From assembly GCA_947074165.1 (NCBI GenBank), contig CAMTOT010000044.1, positions 1 to 13,253 on the forward strand: a stretch of 13,253 nt of DNA, given 5' to 3'. A program made the position numbers and the translations under genes. Shown here piece after piece: positions 1 to 8,224 of this stretch. Each line of letters starts with the position of its first letter. The first letter of the stretch is position 1. The notes below the pieces were generated by a model. That model did no database searches, was not told the DNA's origin, and saw only the letters and a program-made list of their open reading frames with translations. The DNA comes from an uncultured Bacteroidales bacterium. GTDB lineage: Bacteria; Bacteroidota; Bacteroidia; Bacteroidales; JAUNSR01.

Positions 1-47
1 GAGATAATGAGCGGTGACTGGAGTTCAGACGTGTGCTCTTCCGATCT
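1..47. other. Illumina TruSeq P7-side adapter with i7 index (artefact)
   Basis: This is not biological sequence. Bases 1-5 match the inner end of the P7 primer, bases 6-13 (AATGAGCG) sit at the index position, and bases 14-47 match the TruSeq read-2 adapter ending in GCTCTTCCGATCT. The reverse complement of the index, CGCTCATT, is the TruSeq HT index I know as D703. The genome starts at about base 48. The matches are made from memory of the adapter sequences, but the order primer, index, adapter is unmistakable. Confidence 0.98.
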
Positions 48-805
48 TATTTTAGATTTAAACGTGTCAGAAGTGCATCTCGATAGCTTCCTCCGATTGG
101 CAGTCTATTACCTGATACCGAGACTGTATTACCTTCAATATCTTCAATATAATGAAATGATATAATATAAGATTTATGAATTCTTAGAAACTGATCAGAA
201 GGAAGAATCTCTTCCAGATTTTTTAAAGAAAAGAGCGCGGTAATTCTTCTTGTCGTAGTATGAAACGTAACATACTCATGTTGTCCTTCTACGTAAAGCA
301 GGTCTGAAAAATTGATTTTATATATTTTATAATCAGCCTTTACTGTAAGAAAATCCGTATTTTGTTTGATATTATCGGCAGGAGATTCATTCAAAGTATC
401 TTTTAATGATGCAGGCTGCAATTCTACCCTATTATTTTGCCCACATTTTTCAAAAGCCTTATTTATAGCCTGAAAGAAACGTGGAAATGCAATAGGTTTA
501 AGAAGATAGTCGACGGCTCCAAGTTCGTAACTATCTATTGCATATTCAGAATAAGCAGTGGTAAATATTACAGCAGGTAGATTCTTCATGCTTTTAACAA
601 GTTCAAGACCTGTTATATCCGGCATATGTATATCTAAAAGTAATATATCTACATCGCTTTTCTGAAGATATGTCATTGCTTCAAATGCGTTTGAGCAAGT
701 AGCTACCAGATTAAGGGAATCTATTTTAGATACATAATCAGAAAGCAATTTGCGCGCAAGAAACTCATCATCTACTATTAATACGTTGTATTTATCCTGT
801 GTCAT
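47..805 (-). CDS. LytTR-family response regulator
   Basis: This is a cytoplasmic DNA-binding response regulator of 252 residues, a normal length for the LytR/AlgR family. The receiver domain spans about residues 7-120, with acidic pocket D12/D13, phospho-acceptor D58 (in LLLDIHMPD), T82/T83 and K103. A variable linker (about 121-148) leads to a LytTR DNA-binding domain (about 150-252), with typical segments such as LLYVEGQHEYV and FLRIHKSYII. It starts 2 nt after the upstream histidine kinase stop, so the two are cotranscribed and probably a cognate pair. The divergent neighbour is an RND pump operon, which is the likely target (inference). The stop codon at 47-49 takes its last base from the adapter. 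Only TA is genomic, so the true end could be a stop or a Tyr codon, although RLNL(K) looks like a natural family C-terminus. Confidence 0.93.
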   Translation of the reverse strand: MTQDKYNVLIVDDEFLARKLLSDYVSKIDSLNLVATCSNAFEAMTYLQKSDVDILLLDIHMPDITGLELVKSMKNLPAVIFTTAYSEYAIDSYELGAVDYLLKPIAFPRFFQAINKAFEKCGQNNRVELQPASLKDTLNESPADNIKQNTDFLTVKADYKIYKINFSDLLYVEGQHEYVTFHTTTRRITALFSLKNLEEILPSDQFLRIHKSYIISFHYIEDIEGNTVSVSGNRLPIGGSYRDALLTRLNLK

Positions 806-807
806 TA

Positions 808-1896
808 TTATAAATTTATTACAATCTCTACCTTATAATGATGAGAATCACTATCAACATTAAAAGAATAGTTTTCACCATAAGCTAATTCAAGCCTCTT
901 TTGTACATTATTTACCCCTATTCCGCTACGTTCTTTCTGATTGCTAAAGACGCACGCAGACTGGGAATTCTCTGTAGTAAAGATAAGCTGTTTATCATTC
1001 TGGCGCAAATCAATCTTTACATATCCCTTGTTGTTATTTTCCAGTCTCGAGTGTTTGAATGCATTCTCAACAAGAGGTTGAAGTATCATTGGGGGAATCT
1101 TAAATTCAGGATTGACTATATCCTTTGAAAATTCTATATTAGGATAGCTTTCCATTCTTAACAGTTGAAAATCTATAAAGTTATCTATATACTTAACCTC
1201 TTTTGATATAGATATTTTGTCTGCCTGACACTCATCTGTAACATATCTCAACATTTCAGAAAGCTTTAAAATACTCTCTGCCGCGTTATCATCATTTGTA
1301 TATACAAGCGAGTAAATATTATTAAGTGCATTAAATAAGAAATGAGGATTTATCTGAGCCTTTAGGTATCTCAACTCCATATCCAGTTTTTCATTCATCA
1401 GCGCGTTGGCTTGTTTCTGATCATTTTTGGATTTCTCCAGCAAATAGGAAATAGTACTAACGGCAAATGTGCCTATAAGAAGTACTCCCATCCTGAAATA
1501 TGGAAATATAAGATTCTGCTCCGCAGGTGCTTCAAGTAACCTTGGAGGAATCTCTATATGTATAAACTGAGTTACAAACTTAAATGCTATAATCTCAAGA
1601 GTAACGCTGAATCTCATCATGAAGCATATCAGCGTAAACGAAATTATGTAATAAAATAAAGCCCGATGGTTCTGCAAAAGCTTTTTTATTAAAATTTTCC
1701 TCACCAGAGAGTACAACAACAACATCCACCCGGTTGTCAAAGTAGCAGATATAAGAGAAAAATATATATCAAACCTTATTCCCTGCAGGAATAGCAGAAA
1801 ATATACGGCACACCATGCCAGAGTGTGTCTGTTATGTGAAAATAACTGAAGAAATTTTGGTGCAGATTTAATTTGACATTTATCGGTCATATTCAT
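808..1896 (-). CDS. LytS/YehU-type sensor histidine kinase
   Basis: This is an inner-membrane sensor kinase that should autophosphorylate and pass phosphate to the adjacent LytTR regulator. Numbered from the chosen start, four hydrophobic segments lie at about 24-40, 42-63, 80-101 and 133-153. A coiled linker follows, then the His_kinase motif INPHFLFNALNN with the phospho-accepting histidine at about 185, the ATP-binding N box (PLVENAFKHS, Asn at about 278) and the G box (SGIGVNNVQKRL, about 324). There is no separate periplasmic sensing domain. The frame is open up to 1992, but a well-matched Bacteroides promoter at 1910-1941 lies inside that extension. The start is therefore the ATG at 1894-1896, or the in-frame ATG at 1888-1890, giving about 360 residues. 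The signal it senses is unknown. Its position opposite an efflux operon suggests envelope or toxic-compound stress. Confidence 0.9.
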   Translation of the reverse strand: MNMTDKCQIKSAPKFLQLFSHNRHTLAWCAVYFLLFLQGIRFDIYFSLISATLTTGWMLLLYSLVRKILIKKLLQNHRALFYYIISFTLICFMMRFSVTLEIIAFKFVTQFIHIEIPPRLLEAPAEQNLIFPYFRMGVLLIGTFAVSTISYLLEKSKNDQKQANALMNEKLDMELRYLKAQINPHFLFNALNNIYSLVYTNDDNAAESILKLSEMLRYVTDECQADKISISKEVKYIDNFIDFQLLRMESYPNIEFSKDIVNPEFKIPPMILQPLVENAFKHSRLENNNKGYVKIDLRQNDKQLIFTTENSQSACVFSNQKERSGIGVNNVQKRLELAYGENYSFNVDSDSHHYKVEIVINL

Positions 1897-1909
1897 AAAA
1901 TTATTTACG

Positions 1910-1941
1910 CAAATATAACTTGCTGTAAGATGGTTAGCAAA
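1910..1941 (-). promoter_or_regulatory. Bacteroides-type promoter for the kinase-regulator operon
   Basis: On the minus strand a TTTG element (1938-1941) is followed after 20 nt by TATATTTG (1910-1917), an exact match to the TAnnTTTG -7 consensus of the Bacteroidota primary sigma factor. The spacing lies within the usual 17-23 nt. Transcription would begin a few bases downstream, leaving a leader of only about 10-15 nt before the ATG at 1894-1896. Confidence 0.72.
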
Positions 1942-2017
1942 ACGTTTCAACAAATGCCCTATACTTGTCAATAAACCATTATATAAACTCAATTTAGATT
2001 TTATACGTGTTAAGATT

Positions 2018-2075
2018 ACAGTTATTGAGAAAATGATATAGTTTATTGAATACCTATATATATATAGTGAATTGA
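2018..2075. promoter_or_regulatory. Candidate LytTR operator: three related direct repeats
   Basis: Three similar elements lie in the same orientation: ACAGTTATTGA (2018-2028), ATAGTTTATTGA (2038-2049) and ATAGTGAATTGA (2064-2075). The first two are 20-21 nt apart, about two helical turns, as expected for LytTR dimers, which bind paired direct repeats of roughly 9 bp. The third is 26 nt further on and weaker. Elements one and two each match a LytTR-like pattern ([TA][AC][CA]GTTN[AG][TG]) at 8 of 9 positions. The site lies between the two divergent operons. Binding by the neighbouring regulator is an inference. Confidence 0.4.
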
Positions 2076-2103
2076 TTTTTCTATTTGATTTCTAATAATT
2101 TAT

Positions 2104-2138
2104 TTTGAGTGTGATTTATACCGTTATGCATATTTTAG
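2104..2138 (+). promoter_or_regulatory. Possible promoter of the efflux operon
   Basis: TTTG (2104-2107) is followed after 23 nt by TATTTTAG (2131-2138), which differs from TAnnTTTG at one position. It would give a leader of about 65 nt before the ATG at 2211. The weak -7 box and long spacing would suit a promoter that needs an activator, and the repeats at 2018-2075 lie just upstream. The remaining bases of the 1897-2210 gap are AT-rich, include a 14-bp alternating CTATATATATATAG palindrome (2054-2067), and show no gene. Confidence 0.3.
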
Positions 2139-2210
2139 CGAAAATGCTTATACAGCGACAATTATATTGAGGTATTAAGTTCTTCAAGGAATACAAACAA
2201 ATTAATAGAT

Positions 2211-3575
2211 ATGAAACAGGAAAGAAAGATTAAGATGATTAAGATTGCAGCCGTGGGACTGTTTTCTTTTATCTTAACGGAAGGAGTTAAGGCTCAGGAT
2301 TCAATACGAATCAATCTGGACCAGGCACTGGAGATAGCTCTCAGTGACAATCCGACCATTAAGATTGCAAATAATGAAATTAAGATTCAGAAGTACGCCA
2401 AGAAAGAACAGATAGCCGGATTATTTCCCAATATTGATGCTACAGGGGCTATGTCTCATTCTATAGTACAACAAAAGATGAAACTTTCATTTTCTCCGGA
2501 ACCGGTTTCAATGGGAGCTAATTATACTACAAATGGCACTTTCGGTCTTAATATGCCAATCATAGCGCCTCAGCTTTGGAAAACTGTTCAACTAAACCAA
2601 AATCAGGTTGAACTTAAAATTGAAGAGTCTCGCGCTTCTAAAATTGACATGGTCAAAGAAGTTAAGATAGCATACTTCTCACTGCTACTTGCCAAAGATG
2701 CTTACAGTTCACTTCTTGCAGGGTATAAAAACGCAGAACTAAGCGCTAAAACAGTAAGTGACAAATATCAGCAGGGTCTTGTTTCTGAATATGATAAATT
2801 ATCTGCGGATGTTCAGCTTAAGAATCAGATCCCTCAGGTTGTCAACGGAGAGAATGCTGTACGTCTGGCAACGATGCAGGTCAAAGTTCTTATGGGCGTA
2901 GATGTAAATGCACCTATTATATTTGAAGGTGAACTTTCTAACTATGAAGAGGAGATGCTTGCCGATTATTTGAGACTTAAGGGAGACACCGACATATCAA
3001 ACAACAGTAGTTTGAAAATGCTGGAAATAAACCAAAGTATATTGGAGAAAACTGAGACAATCAATAAATTCGGATATCTTCCGACTCTTGGAATGCAGCT
3101 TTCTTACGGATGGCAATCAATGGCTGAGACACTCAAATCGGGAGATCAGCACTGGTATCCTGGATCAACGCTGGCGTTATCTCTTACCATTCCTATTTTC
3201 GATGGAGGTAAAAAATACTTTAAGACAAAACAAAATAAGGCATCAATAATTAACCTTGAGTTACAAAAAGAAAATGTAACACGACAACTTAACTTAAGCG
3301 TTACAAATTCACTTAATAGTATCGCTACATCAGTAGAACAGGTTACATCAAACAAAGAGGTTATAGAGCAGGCTCAAAAAGCATATAATATTAGCCAGAA
3401 AAGATACACTATCGGATCGGGAACTATTCTTGAGATGAATAGTTCAGAGACAGCTCTGACACAAGCCCGACTACAGTACGCGCAATCTATTTTTGACTAT
3501 CTTGATGCCCGTGCCACTCTTGAAGCCACACTTGGCAAATCGGTAGAGCAATACGACACGACTGAAAAAAAATAA
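2211..3575 (+). CDS. TolC-like outer membrane efflux protein
   Basis: This is the outer-membrane exit channel of a tripartite efflux pump. The 454-residue protein has an N-terminal signal peptide with a basic start, a hydrophobic core (AAVGLFSFIL) and probable cleavage after A28 (VKA/QD). Two outer-membrane efflux protein repeats follow, at about 34-225 and 240-445, each beginning with the alpha-helical hairpin pattern typical of TolC/OprM; DQALEIALSDNP is a familiar family opening. The start at 2211 is used because it gives a good n-region; the in-frame ATG nine codons in is possible. It is first in an operon with the fusion protein (32-nt gap) and RND transporter, the usual Bacteroidota order. 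It lacks an N-terminal lipobox, unlike OprM-type channels. Confidence 0.92.
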   Translation: MKQERKIKMIKIAAVGLFSFILTEGVKAQDSIRINLDQALEIALSDNPTIKIANNEIKIQKYAKKEQIAGLFPNIDATGAMSHSIVQQKMKLSFSPEPVSMGANYTTNGTFGLNMPIIAPQLWKTVQLNQNQVELKIEESRASKIDMVKEVKIAYFSLLLAKDAYSSLLAGYKNAELSAKTVSDKYQQGLVSEYDKLSADVQLKNQIPQVVNGENAVRLATMQVKVLMGVDVNAPIIFEGELSNYEEEMLADYLRLKGDTDISNNSSLKMLEINQSILEKTETINKFGYLPTLGMQLSYGWQSMAETLKSGDQHWYPGSTLALSLTIPIFDGGKKYFKTKQNKASIINLELQKENVTRQLNLSVTNSLNSIATSVEQVTSNKEVIEQAQKAYNISQKRYTIGSGTILEMNSSETALTQARLQYAQSIFDYLDARATLEATLGKSVEQYDTTEKK

Positions 3576-3607
3576 TATCTTACAAATAAAATAATAGAAC
3601 AATATAT

Positions 3608-4633
3608 ATGAAAAAGTCAAACAAATTATTTGTTGCGCAGTTAATAATACTTTCTATACTTGCTGCTTCTTGCTCAGGAGAGAAGAAAGATGTTACTGCT
3701 AAGGTTGAAAGTGATCCTCTTGTAAGAGTTGAAAAAGTATTTGCACGTGACGTAGATCAGACAAGAGAGTTTACAGCGACTGTACAGGCAAATATTGTTA
3801 ATAAAATCGCACCGCAGAGTCCTGCTCGTATCGAAGCTATTAATGTAGAGGTAGGGGATCGCGTTCATAAAGGACAAAAATTAGCGGAAATGGATGATAA
3901 CAATCTTCGTCAGACAAAACTACAGCTTGAAAACGCTCGCATTGAATTTTCTCGTGTTGATGAGCTATACAAGATTGGCGGAGTCTCTAAATCAGACTGG
4001 GATCAGGCTAAGATGAATTTTGATGTTCTTGAGAGTTCTTTCAAAAATCTGGCTACCAACACACAGCTATTAAGTCCTATTGATGGTATAATCACTGCTC
4101 GTAACTATGATAAAGGAGATATGTACTCACAGAATCCTATTCTTGTAGTTGAGCAGATCTCACCTGTTAAACTTATAATAAACGTTTCTGAGGCTTACTA
4201 TAAGTTTGTAAAAAAAGGTATGACCGCGGATATTAAGCTTGACGTATTTGGTAATGAAAATTTTGGCGGAAAGGTTTCTCTTGTTCATCCTACAATTGAC
4301 TCTAATACCCGTACATTCCCGGTAGAAATAACAATCAATAACCAAGATCGCAGAGTGCGTCCTGGTATGTTTGCGCGTGCCACATTAAACTTTGGAACAA
4401 TCAATAACATTGTTGTACCTGATCAGGCCGTTATCAAGCAATCAGGTTCTGCTGACAGATTCATCTACATACTTCAACAAGACGGTACCGTTAAATATCA
4501 GAAAGTTGAGCTTGGACGTTTGATGGAATCAGCGTTTGAGGTTATTTCAGGAATCGAAAACGGCGACCAGGTAGTTGTTGCGGGTCAAAGCCGACTTATT
4601 AACGGTACAAAAGTTCAGGTTGAAAAAAAATAA
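3608..4633 (+). CDS. Periplasmic membrane fusion lipoprotein of an RND pump (HlyD/AcrA family)
   Basis: This is the periplasmic adaptor linking the RND transporter to the outer-membrane channel. The 341-residue protein starts with a lipoprotein signal ending in LAASC (Cys22), so it should be lipid-anchored. Split lipoyl-like halves lie at about 65-98 (with VEVGDRVHKGQKLAEMD) and 153-182 (LLSPIDGIITARN), separated by a short coiled-coil hairpin at about 99-150. A beta-barrel region (about 186-262, ending VRPGMFARATLNFG) and a membrane-proximal C-terminal domain follow. The helical hairpin is shorter than in AcrA, which is common in Bacteroidota adaptors. The ATG is preceded by an A/T-rich leader with no Shine-Dalgarno sequence. 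The RND gene follows after 6 nt, so the two are translated together. Confidence 0.93.
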   Translation: MKKSNKLFVAQLIILSILAASCSGEKKDVTAKVESDPLVRVEKVFARDVDQTREFTATVQANIVNKIAPQSPARIEAINVEVGDRVHKGQKLAEMDDNNLRQTKLQLENARIEFSRVDELYKIGGVSKSDWDQAKMNFDVLESSFKNLATNTQLLSPIDGIITARNYDKGDMYSQNPILVVEQISPVKLIINVSEAYYKFVKKGMTADIKLDVFGNENFGGKVSLVHPTIDSNTRTFPVEITINNQDRRVRPGMFARATLNFGTINNIVVPDQAVIKQSGSADRFIYILQQDGTVKYQKVELGRLMESAFEVISGIENGDQVVVAGQSRLINGTKVQVEKK

Positions 4634-4639
4634 AAAATT

Positions 4640-7600
4640 ATGAGTTTATATTCTACGGCTGTAAAAAAACCTATCTCCACGGCACTCGTTTTTCTTGCCT
4701 TGGTGATTCTTGGTTTGTTCTCGCTATCCAGGCTCTCTATCGACCTGTACCCCAATATCGAGACAAACACCATTATGGTTATGACCGCTTACCCTGGTGC
4801 TAGTGCGGCAGATATTGAGACCAATGTCACAAAAATTATGGAAAACTCACTAAACACGGTGAGTGACCTAAAGCATATCACATCTTCTTCTAAAGAAAAC
4901 ATGTCTATCATCACTCTTGAATTTGAGTACGGTACCGATATTGCTACCGCTACAAATGATGTGCGTGATAAGCTTGACCAGGTAAAAAGTTCTTTACCTG
5001 ATAATGTAAATAACCCTATTCTGTTTAAATTCGGTACTGACGATATTCCGATTGTTATTCTTTCGGTAACTGCTCAGGAGAGTATGAACGGTCTATACAA
5101 AATCCTGGATGACAAGGTAGCCAATCCGCTTAAACGTATTGCAGGTGTTGGTTCCGTTTCCATCTCAGGTATTCCAAAACGTGAAATCAAGGTATATTGC
5201 GATCCTCAAAAACTTGAGGCTTACAATTTGTCTATCGAGACAATATCTTCACTTATCGCAAGCGAGAACAGAAATACACCGGGTGGTAACTTCGACATCG
5301 GTTCTAATACATATTCTCTTCGTGTAGAGGGTGAGTTCTCTGATTCAAAACAGCTTGAGGATATAGTAGTCGGAACACAAAACGGACGTACTATATTTCT
5401 TAGTGACGTCGCTAAAGTAGAAGACGGTCCTCAGGAAAGAGCACAGGAAGCTTATGTGACAGGTACTTCAGGCCGTGGCACTAAGTATGTTGCTCAGCAA
5501 GGTGGTACAATATTTATCCAGAAACAATCTGGCGCAAACTCTGTTGCTATCTCAAAACAAGTTCTTGCCAAGCTTCCGGATATTCAGAAATCACTTCCTG
5601 CCGACGTTAATATCGGTATTATCGTAAATACGTCTGTCAATATAGAAAATACGATTAATTCACTTTTAGAAACTATTATGGTGACTTTTATCATCGTAAT
5701 GTTTGTGGTATTAATCTTCCTTGGACGATGGAGAGCAACATTCATCATTATACTTACTATTCCTATCTCGCTTATCGTTTCGTTCGCTTACCTGCTTGCA
5801 TCAGGAAATACACTTAATATCATATCTCTATCCTCTCTGAGTATTGCGATTGGTATGGTGGTGGATGACGCGATTGTAGTACTTGAGAACGTAACAAACC
5901 ATATTGAAAAAGGTAGTGATCCAAAACAAGCTGCCGTACATGGTACAAATGAGGTGGCAATCTCAGTTATAGCCTCTACTCTTACCATGCTTGCCGTATT
6001 CCTGCCTCTTACTATGATTCCGGGTATGGCTGGTGTACTTTTCAAACAGTTAGGTTGGATTGTATCTATCATTATGATAGTATCTACTGTGGGAGCCCTA
6101 TCTCTTACGCCGATGCTTTGTTCTCAGCTACTTAAGCTAAATCCGGAAAAAGGAAAAGTATGGTTATTGATTTTCACTCCTATAGAGAAAGCTCTTAATG
6201 GTCTTGATGCATTCTATGAAAGATGCCTTTCTTGGGTTGTTGTTAATCGTATTAAAACGATTGTTATCGCTTTTGCCATGTTCTTCTTAAGCCTTGGACT
6301 TGCGAAACTAATCCCAACAGAATACTTCCCTACTATGGACAACGGTCGTATAGGTATAACAATTGAGATGCCTGTAGGTACACGTCTTGAAATATCAAGA
6401 GCTCTTGCTATACAGGTAGAGAAAGAACTTGCGGCAAAATATCCGGAAATTGATGCTTCATCATTTACTGTTGGTCAGGCGGATGAAGACAACGTGTTCG
6501 GTTCGCTATCTGACAACGGTACTCACCTTATTAACTGGAACGTAAAACTATCAAGCGTTGGAGACCGTCAAAGAGGTCTTACTGAGATTTGTGATCTTAT
6601 ACGTGAAGATCTTAGGAAATATCCTGAATTTAAGTCGTTCAACGTTCTTGCCGGTGGTTCTAACCAGGGTGTGGGAGGACAGACTTCTGTAGATGTTGAG
6701 ATTTATGGTTTTGACTTCGATACAACAGACAAATTCGCGGCTGAGGTTAAAAGTAAACTTGAGGCTCTTGAGTCTGTAGCGACAGTAAACAATGACCGTG
6801 GTGATTATATTCCGGAATATCAGGTAGACTTCGACAGAGAAAAGCTTGCTCTTAACGGTCTTAATATGACTACTGCAGCTCTTTATCTGCGCAACCGTAT
6901 CAATGGTTCATTAGCGTCTTATTATCGTGAAGACGGAGATGAGTATGACATCAAAGTGCGTTACGCACCTGAAAACAGACAGTCTCTTGAAGATATCGAA
7001 AATATTCTTATTTATAATAACGAGGGCAGAGGTATACGAGTGCGCGACCTTGGTAATGTAGTGGAACGTATGACACCTCCTACTATTAAGCGTAAAAACC
7101 GTGAACGTCTTGTTACGCTTAGCGCGATTGTAAAACCGGGTTACGCTCTTGGAGAGGTAGCAAATCAGGTACAACAACTGCTAAGTTATGAAGTAGACAC
7201 ACCGCCAAGTATTTCTACTACAATCGGAGGATCTTTCGAAGACCAACAAGATTCATTCAAAGACCTTATAACATTAGGTATTTTGATTATAATCCTTGTA
7301 TTTATCGTACTTGCGGCTCAGTTTGAATCATTAACAGACCCATTCATTATCATGTTCTCATTACCGTTTGCCTTTACAGGTGTATTTATCGGTCTTGCTA
7401 TAACTAATACTCCGCTGGGTATAATGGCTATGATTGGTATTATCATGCTTGCAGGTATTGTGGTAAAAAATGGTATTGTACTTATTGACTATACTATTCT
7501 AAACAGAGAACGCGGCATGTCTATTCGTCGTGCAACAATTAGCGCCGGACGTTCTCGTCTACGTCCTGTACTTATGACTACGCTTACAACTGTACTTGGT

Positions 7601-7792
7601 ATGATACCAATGGCAATTGGTATAGGTGAAGGTTCTGAAATGTGGAAATCAATGGGTATGACTGTAGCTTGGGGTCTTGCATTCTCTACACTTATTACAT
7701 TGATTATCGTTCCTACTCTTTATTGTGTGTTCGCTAAGAACGGTGTTAACCGCCGAAGAAAAGCTCACGCTAAAGGATTACTAAAAAAATAA
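4640..7792 (+). CDS. HAE-1 family RND efflux transporter
   Basis: This is the inner-membrane, proton-driven pump subunit; AcrB is the model. Its 1050 residues match AcrB length closely. TM1 is near residues 13-31, TM2-TM6 at about 342-495, TM7 at about 541-560 and TM8-TM12 at about 874-1030, with two large periplasmic porter/docking loops between. The proton-relay pair is present in TM4 as D409/D410 (IGMVVDDAIVVLENV), and the matching lysine in TM10 is K943 (AGIVVKNGIVLID). The N-terminus (SIDLYPNIETNTIMV) and TM4 signature fit the hydrophobe/amphiphile branch better than heavy-metal CusA-type pumps; I saw no methionine-rich metal relay. Substrates cannot be read from sequence; drugs, bile salts or dyes are usual. 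A PII-like gene follows after 13 nt. Confidence 0.95.
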   Translation: MSLYSTAVKKPISTALVFLALVILGLFSLSRLSIDLYPNIETNTIMVMTAYPGASAADIETNVTKIMENSLNTVSDLKHITSSSKENMSIITLEFEYGTDIATATNDVRDKLDQVKSSLPDNVNNPILFKFGTDDIPIVILSVTAQESMNGLYKILDDKVANPLKRIAGVGSVSISGIPKREIKVYCDPQKLEAYNLSIETISSLIASENRNTPGGNFDIGSNTYSLRVEGEFSDSKQLEDIVVGTQNGRTIFLSDVAKVEDGPQERAQEAYVTGTSGRGTKYVAQQGGTIFIQKQSGANSVAISKQVLAKLPDIQKSLPADVNIGIIVNTSVNIENTINSLLETIMVTFIIVMFVVLIFLGRWRATFIIILTIPISLIVSFAYLLASGNTLNIISLSSLSIAIGMVVDDAIVVLENVTNHIEKGSDPKQAAVHGTNEVAISVIASTLTMLAVFLPLTMIPGMAGVLFKQLGWIVSIIMIVSTVGALSLTPMLCSQLLKLNPEKGKVWLLIFTPIEKALNGLDAFYERCLSWVVVNRIKTIVIAFAMFFLSLGLAKLIPTEYFPTMDNGRIGITIEMPVGTRLEISRALAIQVEKELAAKYPEIDASSFTVGQADEDNVFGSLSDNGTHLINWNVKLSSVGDRQRGLTEICDLIREDLRKYPEFKSFNVLAGGSNQGVGGQTSVDVEIYGFDFDTTDKFAAEVKSKLEALESVATVNNDRGDYIPEYQVDFDREKLALNGLNMTTAALYLRNRINGSLASYYREDGDEYDIKVRYAPENRQSLEDIENILIYNNEGRGIRVRDLGNVVERMTPPTIKRKNRERLVTLSAIVKPGYALGEVANQVQQLLSYEVDTPPSISTTIGGSFEDQQDSFKDLITLGILIIILVFIVLAAQFESLTDPFIIMFSLPFAFTGVFIGLAITNTPLGIMAMIGIIMLAGIVVKNGIVLIDYTILNRERGMSIRRATISAGRSRLRPVLMTTLTTVLGMIPMAIGIGEGSEMWKSMGMTVAWGLAFSTLITLIIVPTLYCVFAKNGVNRRRKAHAKGLLKK

Positions 7793-7805
7793 TACTTTTA
7801 AATAT

Positions 7806-8099
7806 ATGAAAGCAGTATTTATTACATACGACCAGGCTCACAATGAAGCGATTGTCAGAATACTTGACAAAAACAGCCTTAGAGGCTTTACTTACTGGGA
7901 GCAGGTTCAGGGACGCGGTTCATTCAAAGGTGAACCTCACTATGGCAGTCATGCCTGGCCAGGTATGAACTCTTCTATGATGGTTATGACAGAAGACTCT
8001 AAAGTTGAGAAGCTTCTTAGTGAACTAAAAGCTCTTGATGATTCGAAACAGGCTTTAGGCCTTAGAGCTTTTGTCATGAATGTGGAACAGTCTATCTGA
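7806..8099 (+). CDS. Small PII-like (GlnB-fold) protein, last gene of the pump operon
   Basis: This 97-residue soluble protein has no signal peptide or membrane segment. The pattern of a beta strand (MKAVFITYD), a helix, the segment VQGRGSFKG (34-42), a second strand (SMMVMTED), a helix (KVEKLLSELKAL) and a last strand (LRAFVMNVE) follows the ferredoxin-like fold of PII proteins. VQGRGSFKG aligns by eye with VKGFGRQKG of GlnB. The T-loop is short and has no equivalent of the uridylylated Tyr51, and the GxGDGKIF nucleotide-binding B-loop is replaced, so it is not a canonical nitrogen regulator. PII-like proteins outside the classical groups have been described next to metal transporters (from memory). 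Here it may sense a ligand or touch the pump. It lies 13 nt after the transporter and before a terminator. Confidence 0.72.
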   Translation: MKAVFITYDQAHNEAIVRILDKNSLRGFTYWEQVQGRGSFKGEPHYGSHAWPGMNSSMMVMTEDSKVEKLLSELKALDDSKQALGLRAFVMNVEQSI

Positions 8100-8152
8100 T
8101 CCTTATTATAAATATAATTGCTTTATGTAAAGATCATAATAGCATAGAGTTT

Positions 8153-8187
8153 GAGGCTGTCTAACTAGTTTAGACAGCCTCTTTTTT
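8153..8187 (+). terminator. Intrinsic terminator of the efflux operon
   Basis: A perfect 12-bp stem, GAGGCTGTCTAA (8153-8164) paired with 8170-8181, encloses a 5-nt loop and is followed directly by six T residues (8182-8187). It lies 54 nt after the PII-like gene and closes the pump operon. The opposite strand has no T run, so it acts mainly on plus-strand transcripts. Confidence 0.93.
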
Positions 8188-8224
8188 CATGCAAAAAACA
8201 TCAATTAACACATTTTAATCATAG

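Noticed and set aside
1..47. Terminal sequences at both contig ends as possible transposon ends or attachment sites.
   Set aside because: Both match TruSeq adapters with index barcodes in the correct order, and they are not inverted copies of one another as transposon ends would be.
6064..6081. Inverted repeat CTATCA-TTA-TGATAG inside the RND gene.
   Set aside because: Only 6 bp per arm in an AT-rich membrane-helix coding region; expected by chance and with no T run.
4640..7792. Heavy-metal (CusA/CzcA) pump, suggested by the adjacent PII-like gene.
   Set aside because: Length, N-terminal signature and the TM4 aspartate pair fit the HAE-1 branch, and no methionine-rich metal pathway was noticed; this is a judgement by eye.
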